IMG/VR virus record: IMGVR_UViG_3300043464_000804
Coordinates: 1-26,071 of that record
Source of the DNA: a virus
Length of the DNA stretch: 26,071 nucleotides
Direction: 5' to 3' (one strand)
The translations under genes and the position numbers were made by a program. The notes under the pieces were generated by a model that saw only the letters and a list, made by a program, of their open reading frames with translations, had not been told where the DNA came from and searched no databases. This document shows positions 13,330 through 20,232 of this stretch, piece by piece; within the stretch, counting starts at the first letter, position 1; each line of letters starts with the position of its first letter.

Positions 13330-14400
13330 ATGGCATTTGCTGCTGCTCCGGGTTGGGGCAATCTTCCTAATGGTAACTGGTCGCCGGTTATCTATTCCAA
13401 GCAAGTTCAGCTTGCTTTCCGTAAGTCTTCCGTTGCTGAAGCTATCACGAACAACGACTACTTTGGCGAAATTGCCAATGTGGGAGATTCGGTGAAGATC
13501 ATCAAGGAACCTGAAATCTCTGTCAAGAACTATGCGCGTGGCACTCAAGTGACGGCGCAAGACCTCGACGACAGCGACTTCACGCTGGTGGTCGATAAGT
13601 CGGCTTACTTCGCGTTCAAGGTGGATGACATTGAGTCTTCGCAGTCGCACATCAATTGGATGTCTCTGGCGTCTGATCGTGCTGCCTATCGTCTGAAGGA
13701 CAACTACGACCAAGACGTTCTGGGCTACATGACGGGCTTCCAACAGGCTGCTCTGAATGCTAACGCCACTGTGGCTCGTACCACCGCTTCTGGCACGGCT
13801 GCTGTTGCTACGGCTGACAGCGATGAGTTGCTGGCTACGATGAAGCTGAAGAAGGGTTCTTTCGCTAGCATCACGACGGCGTCTGCTGGTGAGCATTCCA
13901 TCCCTGTGACTCCGCGTCTGCCGGGTACGACTTCTCTGCCGACTGATCGCGTGTCGCCGCTGATGATCATCTCTCGCATGTCTCGTCTGCTGGATCAACA
14001 GAACGTTGACTCCAATGGTCGCTTCCTTGTGGTTGACCCGATCTTCGTGGAAATGCTGAAGGACGAAGACAGCCGTCTGCTCAACAGCGACTTCGGTGGC
14101 TCTGGTCTGCAGAACGGTCTTGTGCTGAGCAACCTGCACGGCTTCAAGGTGTATGTGTCGAACAACCTGCCTGCTATCGGCACCGGTCCCGGCACTGCTG
14201 GTACGGCTAACCAGAACGACAACTACGGCATCATCGTTGCCGGTCATGAGTCGGCTGTGGCTACTGCTGAGACCATCACCAAGACCGAAACCTATCGCGA
14301 TCCTGACAGCTTTGCTGACATCGTTCGCGGTATGCATGTCTACGGAAGGAAAATCCTTCGGGCCGAGGGCATCGTAAGGGCCAAGTACAACGTCGCATGA
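13330..14400 (+). CDS. Major capsid protein
   Basis: A 356-residue protein, highly expressed by its context: its own ribosome-binding site (GGAG), terminators on both sides, and codon choice richer in G and C than the flanking genes. Segments typical of phage coat proteins are seen: WSPVIYSKQVQLAFRKSSVAEAITNNDYFGEI near 17-48, GDSVKIIKEP near 52-61, VDKSAYFAFKVDDIESSQ near 88-105, a central RFLVVDPIFVEMLKDE, and C-terminal LSNLHGFKVYVSNNLP and MHVYGRKILRAEGIVRAKYNVA. These fit the HK97-type coat fold. It is the main shell protein. Confidence 0.92.
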   Translation: MAFAAAPGWGNLPNGNWSPVIYSKQVQLAFRKSSVAEAITNNDYFGEIANVGDSVKIIKEPEISVKNYARGTQVTAQDLDDSDFTLVVDKSAYFAFKVDDIESSQSHINWMSLASDRAAYRLKDNYDQDVLGYMTGFQQAALNANATVARTTASGTAAVATADSDELLATMKLKKGSFASITTASAGEHSIPVTPRLPGTTSLPTDRVSPLMIISRMSRLLDQQNVDSNGRFLVVDPIFVEMLKDEDSRLLNSDFGGSGLQNGLVLSNLHGFKVYVSNNLPAIGTGPGTAGTANQNDNYGIIVAGHESAVATAETITKTETYRDPDSFADIVRGMHVYGRKILRAEGIVRAKYNVA

Positions 14401-14407
14401 TGTTGAA

Positions 14408-14432
14408 GGGAGGGCTTCGGCCCTCTCCTTTT
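14408..14432 (+). terminator. UUCG-loop terminator after major capsid gene
   Basis: An 8-bp GC-rich stem (14408-14415 with 14420-14427, one G-U) is closed by a TTCG tetraloop and followed by CTTTT. UUCG tetraloops are unusually stable. The short T-run suggests partial termination, lowering but not stopping transcription of the next gene. Confidence 0.8.
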
Positions 14433-14445
14433 GAAAGGAAATATA

Positions 14446-14853
14446 ATGGCTGCTGTTCAATCTCTTCGTAATCGCGCCTATGTTGTGGAAAAGGATGTGT
14501 CGCTTGCCGCCACTTCTGGTACCGCCGTAGGCATCGCTGTGGGCGCTGGCACTCTGGTGTTGGCTGTCGGTTTCCAAAACTATACTGTGGTGCCTGATAT
14601 CACCACGTATACGATGGACATCACCGATGGCACCACCGTATTCGCCAACGACCTCAACTTCGACAACACCGCTGCCAACTCTATCAAGATTGGTACCACG
14701 GCTGGTGTGGTCGCTGCTAACGACACCATCGACGTTGTGACTACCATCTCTGGTTCTCCCGGTGTTATCGCTGGTCGCGTGTTCGCTATTGTTGTTGATG
14801 TCAATAAGGATTGGGCTGCTCCCGGTACTGTTGACCGCGACACTCTGGCTTAA
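14446..14853 (+). CDS. Small capsid-associated (decoration-like) protein
   Basis: A 135-residue protein with AAGGAAA eight bases before its ATG. The sequence is beta-rich (AVGIAVGAGTLVLAVGFQNYTVVPDITTYTMDITDGTTVF, then TIDVVTTISGSPGVIAGRVFAIVVDV), with few charged residues. It lies directly after the major capsid gene, between two terminators. That position and the size are typical of head decoration or cement proteins, which stabilise the shell from outside. I recognise no specific family, so the role is inferred from context. Confidence 0.5.
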   Translation: MAAVQSLRNRAYVVEKDVSLAATSGTAVGIAVGAGTLVLAVGFQNYTVVPDITTYTMDITDGTTVFANDLNFDNTAANSIKIGTTAGVVAANDTIDVVTTISGSPGVIAGRVFAIVVDVNKDWAAPGTVDRDTLA

Positions 14854-14866
14854 GCTGTGTGTTAAC

Positions 14867-14906
14867 AACAGAGACGGTGGCTATGCTGCTGTCTCTGTTT
14901 TTTTTT
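14867..14906 (+). terminator. Strong intrinsic terminator
   Basis: A 9-bp perfect stem, AACAGAGAC (14867-14875) with GTCTCTGTT (14891-14899), has a 15-nt loop and runs straight into a tract of nine T (14898-14906). This is the strongest terminator in the window. It closes the capsid expression unit. Confidence 0.9.
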
Positions 14907-14920
14907 GTTTTAGGAACATC

Positions 14921-15340
14921 ATGGCAATTACATCAGCGGTTTGTAACAGCTTTAAGCAAGAATTGTTGGGCGGTGTTCACGATCTAGACACTGATGTAAT
15001 CAAGATGGCGCTTTACACAAGCGCTGCTACGTTGGGTGCTAGCGCTACGGCATACACTACCAGTAATGAAGTGGTAGGAGTAGGATATGTTGCCGGTGGC
15101 AATACATTGACAGGCGCTACTATTTCTTTGGATGGCAGTGTTGCCATTGTAGATTTTAGTGATACAACGTGGAGTGATGCAACCATCACTGCTAGAGGTG
15201 CTATACTCTATAACAGCAGCAAGAGCAATAAATCCATTGCTGTTATTGATTTTGGCTCAGACAGGACGTCCACTAATGGCTCGTTTGTTGTGCAGATGCC
15301 TGTAGCTGATGGTGCCAATGCCATCATCAGAATTAATTAA
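14921..15340 (+). CDS. Small conserved phage structural protein
   Basis: A 139-residue protein. The ATG at 14921 follows TAGGAA and begins MAITSAVCNSFKQELLGGVHDL, the start I recall for this family; the open frame upstream would cross the terminator. Later segments, KMALYTSAATLGASATAYTTSNEVVGVGYVAGGNTL (about 27-62) and ARGAILYNSSKSNKSIAVIDFGSDRTSTNGSF, are also typical of a common but unnamed phage family. Beta-rich, without enzyme motifs. Probably a virion component. A similar-looking gene follows, and the two may be distant paralogues. Confidence 0.65.
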   Translation: MAITSAVCNSFKQELLGGVHDLDTDVIKMALYTSAATLGASATAYTTSNEVVGVGYVAGGNTLTGATISLDGSVAIVDFSDTTWSDATITARGAILYNSSKSNKSIAVIDFGSDRTSTNGSFVVQMPVADGANAIIRIN

Positions 15341-15354
15341 CAAAGGTAGTAAAT

Positions 15355-15756
15355 ATGGCTAATTCACTCTATCCAAAATGGAAAGAAGCGTTGCTGCAGA
15401 ACAGCAGCAATTCTGCGCTTACTGGCACAGTGAAGGCAGCGCTTGTTGACACTGGCACCTACACATATAGCTCTGCACACGAATTCCTCACTTCGCTTAC
15501 TGGTGTTGTCGGTACAGCGCAGACGATTGGTGCTACGAAGTCATATACCGATGGTGTGTTCGATGGTGGTGATGTCACCTATACTGCTGTCACAGGCAAT
15601 AGCGTTGAAGCTTTGGTGCTGTACATTGACACTGGTACGGCTGGTACGTCTAGGTTGGTGGCATTTATTGACACAGGTGTCACTGGTTTGCCGGTAACGC
15701 CTAACGGTGGTAACATTTCTGTTACTTGGAACGCTAGCGGCATCTTCGCGCTGTAA
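15355..15756 (+). CDS. Small conserved phage structural protein
   Basis: A 133-residue protein with AGGTAG before its ATG. Its sequence (MANSLYPKWKEALLQNSSNSALTGTVKAALVDTGTYTYSSAHEFLTSL, then VEALVLYIDTGTAGTSRLVAFIDTGVTGLPVTPNGGNISVTWN) matches a family I recall from many tailed phages, whose exact role is not defined. The logic is like that of the preceding gene: a short helical start, 'ALVDTGTYTYSSAHEFL' against 'ALYTSAATLGASATAY', then repeated beta strands. This suggests related folds. Probably a head- or tail-surface protein. Confidence 0.65.
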   Translation: MANSLYPKWKEALLQNSSNSALTGTVKAALVDTGTYTYSSAHEFLTSLTGVVGTAQTIGATKSYTDGVFDGGDVTYTAVTGNSVEALVLYIDTGTAGTSRLVAFIDTGVTGLPVTPNGGNISVTWNASGIFAL

Positions 15757-15766
15757 GGAATAGAAC

Positions 15767-16168
15767 ATGGCTGACAATGTAGGATATACCCCCGGATCAG
15801 GCGCAACTGTTGCCGCTGATGATATTGGTGGTGTCCTGTATCAGCGGGTTAAGCCGGTGGCGGGAGTGGATGGCGTTGCAGTTGATGTATCTGATGATGC
15901 TCCCCTGCCCGTAGCTGACAAGCACTCTGAAAGTCTGCTGACGCGCATCTTGCAGATGCTGATGGCACCGCTGGGCTATGACAAGAGTTTGCAGCGTCAG
16001 CGGGGTACGGTGCTTGTTGAGTCGGGCACGGTAACCACGGTAACCACGGTAACCACGGTAGCCAACGTCACATCGCTAAACAACATTGACACCTACAACG
16101 CCCGTATGACTGTGCTCGACACCAACCGCACGGCATGGGCGCAATGCGTTCGTAGCCGCATCACCTGA
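15767..16168 (+). CDS. Small phage virion-associated protein
   Basis: A 133-residue protein with AGGAAT before its ATG. The start MADNVGYTPGSGATVAADDIGGVLYQRVKPV is one I recall from many phages, where it sits among structural genes. A predicted helix follows (SESLLTRILQMLMAPLG), then a Thr/Val-rich stretch TVTTVTTVTTVANVTSL (about 88-104) encoded by a DNA tandem repeat, and a short C-terminal domain. Function unknown; probably structural. From here to about 17960 the sequence is clearly richer in G and C than the later tail genes. Confidence 0.6.
   Translation: MADNVGYTPGSGATVAADDIGGVLYQRVKPVAGVDGVAVDVSDDAPLPVADKHSESLLTRILQMLMAPLGYDKSLQRQRGTVLVESGTVTTVTTVTTVANVTSLNNIDTYNARMTVLDTNRTAWAQCVRSRIT
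16027..16062 (+). repeat. 9-bp tandem repeat, four units
   Basis: The unit CACGGTAAC occurs three times exactly (16027-16053), and a fourth unit has one change (CACGGTAGC, 16054-16062). It encodes TVTTVTTVTTV inside a coding gene. Units of 9 bp keep the frame, so copy number could change by slippage without breaking the protein. Confidence 0.85.
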
Positions 16169-16182
16169 GATATACATATGGC
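16167..16182 (+). promoter_or_regulatory. Translation leader resembling T7 gene 10
   Basis: GAGATATACATATGGC around the ATG at 16178 is the same 16 bases as the well-known leader and start of phage T7 gene 10, except that the upstream AAG of the AAGGAG core is missing (here CCT). The stop codon of the previous gene lies inside it. It may be chance or convergent selection for an efficient start. Confidence 0.4.
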
Positions 16183-17803
16183 AAACACATTCAAGAAGGT
16201 CATTGACACGCAGGTGTGGCGGCAAATTCCGCCCATGCCAACTGCCCATGCTGCTGCGGTCAACGTGTGTAGCGATCTGCGCAATGACATCTCTCGTAAC
16301 CCGTTTGTGTACCAGTTGGTATCAGCGGCAATTCTCAATCGCTACAACATCATCACGAAGGGGTCTGCGTTTGCAGTGAACCCCGGTCTTGGCGGCACGT
16401 TCGGTGCTGGAGCAGCCTCGGCGTTTGTTCCGTCGTTTGGTCTTGTGGGCACGATTGCTGCGGGGTCGACAACGACTTCTGTAGTGCTCACAACCGCCCT
16501 GCCTACTGCTGTGGGTGTGAACATGCTTGCTAACCGAGGCGGCTCGGGTGAGTATGGCTACAAGCTGCGCATTATTGACAACGCGGCAGGCGGGTCAGGC
16601 AAAACTGTTGAACGGTATATCACTGGCAATACCGGGGGCACTACGCCAACGATCACGGTCTTGTCAGCTTTCGGCTTTACGCCCACCACTGGCTCGCGCT
16701 ACGAAATTGTTGCGGGCCGAGTGGCAATGCTGTCAGCAGGTACGCTGGCGGCAACTTCATGGCGTTCGTTTGAAGTTGCAACGAATACGCTCGCGTCAAT
16801 GACGCAAACCAACCTCCCGGCAACCATCGGTACGGACTCAAGCCTGATGGTGCTAGATGAGCAGTACGTACCGTACAACAACTCCCCCGGCGACGGAATG
16901 ATCAAGGGGGCATTCAACTACGACACCGGAGTTGTAGCACGGTATGCTCTGACTGCTACGGCCACGGCAGCAGGCACGCTGACGGGTCAGGCTACGCTAG
17001 GCGATGCGGTGGTGCTGGCAAACGAATACCGCAATTTCCAAATCCGGATTGTTGAAGACACGACCAACGTAACGGCGGTGGGTCAGCGGCGGATCATCGC
17101 CAGCCACACTGCAGGAGCAAGCCCTGTTTATACGCTGGGCACCAACTGGACGGTGACGCCTTCGGCAACGGCAAAGTTCGTTATCGAACTTCCTAATCTG
17201 ATTCTGCTGCGCTCTTCCGCCACAACCACGGTGTACACGTACAACTACACCGACGCGACCATCAACAACGGCACCAACAACATTGTTGCCAACGCTTGGA
17301 GCACAGCGTACTTTGGTGCGGCTCCTGCTGCGAATGCGGCTGGCGGGATGTGGGCACCCTCATGGGGAATTGAACCGGATCAAAACAGGTACGGACGGAA
17401 TTCGTTCTGTTACTTCTTCCGAGGCGGTGCAGCAACGCTGGATGTGCTGGACATTGCAGGAGCGATCACGGGCACATGGACGGGTGCGATTGTTTATGAC
17501 GGCTCCCCCGGTGCGCTTCCAACCACGGGGTCGGGTGGGTGCTACAGCCCGTTTGACAACGAAGGGCGCATGTTCTACATGAACCTGTATACAGCCTCGC
17601 AGATCAGCCAGATGTATCGGTTTGACGTAGAAAATCGCGTGCTGTCTGCGTTCACTCCGACAGACTTCTTGCAGACAGGCACTGCAGTGGTGGGGAATCG
17701 AATGGCTGCTTACTGTGCCATTGACGGCACAGACACTTATGACACGGTGTTCTTGCAGTCGCATCTCTCCACAGTCGCACAAGAATGTGTGGTGCTGGTA
17801 TGA
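16178..17803 (+). CDS. Large beta-rich virion protein, uncertain role
   Basis: A 541-residue protein. It begins MANTFKKVIDTQVWRQIPPMPTAHAAAVNVCSDLRNDISRNPFVYQL (about 1-47) and continues with long alternating beta stretches rich in Gly, Thr and Ala. Segments such as YGYKLRIIDNAAGGSGKTVERYITG, FRGGAATLDVLDIAGAITGTWTG and MYRFDVENRVLSAFTPTDFLQTG suggest a repeated-blade fold like a kelch or other propeller. That is inference from pattern only. It lies among virion genes, so a capsid or tail appendage is most likely. It is G+C-richer than the later tail genes. The next ATG overlaps its stop (ATGA). Confidence 0.55.
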   Translation: MANTFKKVIDTQVWRQIPPMPTAHAAAVNVCSDLRNDISRNPFVYQLVSAAILNRYNIITKGSAFAVNPGLGGTFGAGAASAFVPSFGLVGTIAAGSTTTSVVLTTALPTAVGVNMLANRGGSGEYGYKLRIIDNAAGGSGKTVERYITGNTGGTTPTITVLSAFGFTPTTGSRYEIVAGRVAMLSAGTLAATSWRSFEVATNTLASMTQTNLPATIGTDSSLMVLDEQYVPYNNSPGDGMIKGAFNYDTGVVARYALTATATAAGTLTGQATLGDAVVLANEYRNFQIRIVEDTTNVTAVGQRRIIASHTAGASPVYTLGTNWTVTPSATAKFVIELPNLILLRSSATTTVYTYNYTDATINNGTNNIVANAWSTAYFGAAPAANAAGGMWAPSWGIEPDQNRYGRNSFCYFFRGGAATLDVLDIAGAITGTWTGAIVYDGSPGALPTTGSGGCYSPFDNEGRMFYMNLYTASQISQMYRFDVENRVLSAFTPTDFLQTGTAVVGNRMAAYCAIDGTDTYDTVFLQSHLSTVAQECVVLV

Positions 17804-17964
17804 GCATTTCCGAACTGATCCAGCTTGTCAGTTATAAGCTGGCGGCACTGAACTCTGCGCGTGCGTCAGCCGCTTCTATTGGGGATTTGAATCAGGTGGT
17901 AACACTTGACGCGCAGATTTCGCAGACGCAACTGACGCTGGATCAGCTAAAAACTCTGGCATAA
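17800..17964 (+). CDS. 54-residue helical phage protein
   Basis: A short gene opening at the ATG that overlaps the stop of the large beta protein (ATGA). The product, MSISELIQLVSYKLAALNSAR through ASIGDLNQVVTLDAQISQTQLTLDQLKTLA, is a predicted helical hairpin. The second helix has heptad-spaced Leu, Val and Ile. Short proteins of this kind often sit next to phage structural genes; none has a known role that I can name. Ribosome coupling through the overlap supports expression. Confidence 0.65.
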   Translation: MSISELIQLVSYKLAALNSARASAASIGDLNQVVTLDAQISQTQLTLDQLKTLA

Positions 17965-17967
17965 AGC

Positions 17968-19191
17968 ATGCTGCTTACCCTGCTCCAAAGCGCCGGGGCA
18001 GGGCCTTCCGCGCAAACACTCACTCAGGCAGCGCGATTTGACAACGCTCAAGCGTTCTATAGCGCTGTTGTCTCGTCTGTCAGCGATGTTGTTCAGACGG
18101 CTCGTTTTGACAACGTTCAAGCGTTCTATAGCCCTGTTGTTGCAATTGATAGCAGTCTTGTTCAAGTAACAAGATTCGACAACGCTCAAACTTTCTATAG
18201 CGCTGTTGTCTCGCCTGTTAGCAATGTTGTTCAAACGGCACGTTTCGACAACGCTCAAACTTTCTACAGCGCTGTTGTCTCGTCTGTCAGCGATGTTGTT
18301 CAAGCAACAAGATTTGACAACGCTCAGACTTTCTACAGCGCTGTTGTCACAATTGATAGAAATCTTGTTCAGACAGCGCGTTTTGATAACATTGAGACTT
18401 TCTACAGCCCTGTTGTCACGACTGTTAGCAATGTTGTTCAAGCGGCACGTTTTGATAACATTCAGACTTTCCATAGCCCTGTTGTCGAGACTGTTAGTAA
18501 TGTTGTTCAAACGGCGCGTTTCGATAACGCTCAGACATTTTACGCAGCTACAGTTGTATTTTTCAATGCGTTACAGCCATCACTCGTCAGCAATACGCAG
18601 ACGTTTTATAGTGCCACAGTTGCAGCGGGAACAGTATCGCTCACCCCGTCGATTGTCACCAACAATCAGACGTTTTATGCAGCTACGGCTCTATCTGTCA
18701 TTACACTGGAGCCGCCATTCGTCAGCAACACGCAGACGTTTTATGCACCAGATGTTCTTCGTGGAACAGTAACACTACTTGCTGAACGATTTGATAATGT
18801 TCAGACATTCTATCAAGCGAATGTTAGACTAGACGAACTTGTTGTTCTATCCGGTGTTTCTGCAACAGCAGCCGTTGGAACACCGACATTTTCTCTTGAT
18901 TGTAGATTTGCAGTTACAGGAAATAGCGTAACGTCTTTCAATGGGAACGTTGTTGTAACAACAACCGTGTTCTCGTATGATGCTAATGCGTTTGATAAAA
19001 ACAGAATTGTTTACGTTGAAGCGAAGACACCTGCAATTGCTAGGTATGTTTATGTTGAAGCTCAACCAAGAACGCTGTATGTTGAACCAAAATCGACAGC
19101 GCGAACAGTTGTGATAGATAGAGACATTAGACAAGTGTATATAAGCCGTGGTACAACAAGCAAAGAACGTACAGTAGATATAGGAACATAA
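17968..19191 (+). CDS. Twelve-repeat beta protein, probable fibre or spike
   Basis: A 407-residue protein. After a short leader (1-19) come twelve tandem repeats of 22-23 residues (about 20-293). The consensus is like QTARFDNAQTFYSAVVSSVSDVV, with the core FDNxQTFYxxxV nearly invariant. Repeats 1-7 are alike and share DNA sequence; repeats 8-11 change to 'xxSNTQTFYxxTV'; repeat 12 returns to RFDN. A non-repeat part follows (294-350), then a Tyr/Val-rich end (YVEAKTPAIARYVYVEAQPRTLYVEPKS). One strand or turn per repeat would suit a solenoid or trimeric fibre shaft. It precedes an adaptor-like gene, so it is probably part of the tail. Confidence 0.6.
   Translation: MLLTLLQSAGAGPSAQTLTQAARFDNAQAFYSAVVSSVSDVVQTARFDNVQAFYSPVVAIDSSLVQVTRFDNAQTFYSAVVSPVSNVVQTARFDNAQTFYSAVVSSVSDVVQATRFDNAQTFYSAVVTIDRNLVQTARFDNIETFYSPVVTTVSNVVQAARFDNIQTFHSPVVETVSNVVQTARFDNAQTFYAATVVFFNALQPSLVSNTQTFYSATVAAGTVSLTPSIVTNNQTFYAATALSVITLEPPFVSNTQTFYAPDVLRGTVTLLAERFDNVQTFYQANVRLDELVVLSGVSATAAVGTPTFSLDCRFAVTGNSVTSFNGNVVVTTTVFSYDANAFDKNRIVYVEAKTPAIARYVYVEAQPRTLYVEPKSTARTVVIDRDIRQVYISRGTTSKERTVDIGT
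18025..18846 (+). repeat. 69-bp coding tandem repeats (12 copies)
   Basis: Twelve head-to-tail units of 66-69 bp encode the FDNxQTFY repeats. The first seven or eight keep long blocks of shared DNA sequence, for example variants of cgtttcgacaacgctcaaac. The last units share mainly amino acid positions. This gradient suggests recent expansion or homogenisation at the 5' end. All lengths are multiples of three. Confidence 0.9.
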
Positions 19192-19192
19192 T

Positions 19193-19510
19193 ATGTCGTT
19201 TAGATGGCCTAACAAAGACAAAGACGAAGTGTTGGACTACAGCGTTGATTGGTCACGCTGGCTTGGCGCTGCCACTATCTCTAGTGTGTCATGGTTTGTT
19301 GATAATGATTCTGGTGTCAAGACAGCCTTTACTAATGGTAGTGTAGTGAATGGGCTACAAAATGTCACAGCCACCAACACAAACACTGTTGCTACCATCA
19401 ATTTGGGACTCGGCACTAATAACATTGAATACAAAATCTATTGCCGCATTACAGACAGCACTGGTTCCATTGCGGAGCGTACAGTGAAGCTTCGTATCAA
19501 GGAACAATAA
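19193..19510 (+). CDS. Fibre-tail adaptor-like beta protein
   Basis: A 105-residue protein with TAGGAA eight bases before its ATG. It begins MSFRWPNKDKDEVLDYSVDWSRWLGAATISSVSWFV and ends IEYKIYCRITDSTGSIAERTVKLRI. This 'WP.KD.DEVLDYxxDWSxxLG' pattern and immunoglobulin-like strands match proteins labelled phage fibre-tail adaptor in other genomes, as I recall. It would link a fibre or spike, perhaps the repeat protein just upstream, to the tail tube. Its stop overlaps the next ATG by one base (TAATG). Confidence 0.6.
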   Translation: MSFRWPNKDKDEVLDYSVDWSRWLGAATISSVSWFVDNDSGVKTAFTNGSVVNGLQNVTATNTNTVATINLGLGTNNIEYKIYCRITDSTGSIAERTVKLRIKEQ

Positions 19511-20232
19511 TGGCATACAACTATCTCGAAATCACCAATGCCCTGCTTCGTTCTTTGAATGAGGTGGAGCTTACTTCTGTTAATTTCCTCACCTCTAAAG
19601 GCTTCTATGCTCATGCTAGGGACGCTGTCAACAATGCTCTTCGTGACATCAATCAAACTGGTCAAGATTGGCCTTTCAATCACGTAGAGCAGACAGACGT
19701 ATTGTCCGATGGTGTTAGTCGCTATGCCTTCCCAGCAGATTCTGCCAAGATTGATTTTGATAGCTTTCGAATCAAAGAAGACGCTACGTTTGGCAACAAT
19801 ACTGTGCGTCTGGAAGTGATTACGTATGACGACTATCTGAAGCACTATGTAGACCTTGAATATTCAACAGATACTAGCCGACTTGATGTACCTAGAAAGG
19901 TATGCCATGCTCCTAGTGAAGAATATATTGTTGTGCCTCCTCCTAATGAAGACTACGAGCTTGTCTATGAATACTACCGTATTCCTGTAGACCTTGTAAA
20001 CCCTACAGATGTTCCTTTTATTCCTGAGCGATATAAGCATGTCATTCTTGATGGTGCCAAATATTATGCTTATATGTTCAGAAGCAATGAACAAGCTGCC
20101 AATATTGCTAAAGGCAAGTTTGAAGAAGGATTGAAGAGAATGCGCACCATCCTTATTAATAGGTATGAGTACATCACTTCAACATATATCCCGCAAGGCA
20201 GTATGATTGTTACCGGATCGAGAATATCATAA
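19510..20232 (+). CDS. Tail tubular protein A-like (head-tail adaptor)
   Basis: A 240-residue protein from the ATG overlapping the previous stop. The start YLEITNALLRSLNEVELTSVNFLTSKGFYAHARDAVNNALRDINQTGQDWPFNHV (about 4-58) is characteristic of the gp11-like tubular proteins of short-tailed phages. A beta-rich middle and a helical end (FIPERYKHVILDGAKYYAYMFRSNEQAANIAKGKFEEGLKRMRTILINRYEY, about 174-225) follow. It would form a ring below the portal and carry the nozzle. The next gene begins immediately after its stop, the usual gp11-gp12 order. Confidence 0.75.
   Translation: MAYNYLEITNALLRSLNEVELTSVNFLTSKGFYAHARDAVNNALRDINQTGQDWPFNHVEQTDVLSDGVSRYAFPADSAKIDFDSFRIKEDATFGNNTVRLEVITYDDYLKHYVDLEYSTDTSRLDVPRKVCHAPSEEYIVVPPPNEDYELVYEYYRIPVDLVNPTDVPFIPERYKHVILDGAKYYAYMFRSNEQAANIAKGKFEEGLKRMRTILINRYEYITSTYIPQGSMIVTGSRIS

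Noticed and set aside
13303-14868. A 521-codon open frame on the minus strand opposite the capsid genes
   Set aside because: It covers two well-supported plus-strand genes and a terminator, its composition is His/Arg/Ser/Val-rich, and it shows no family motif. It is a shadow produced by strong codon bias in the capsid genes.
18025-18846. CRISPR-like regular repeats
   Set aside because: The 69-bp periodic units have no unique spacers, lie in one open frame and encode a repeated protein motif.
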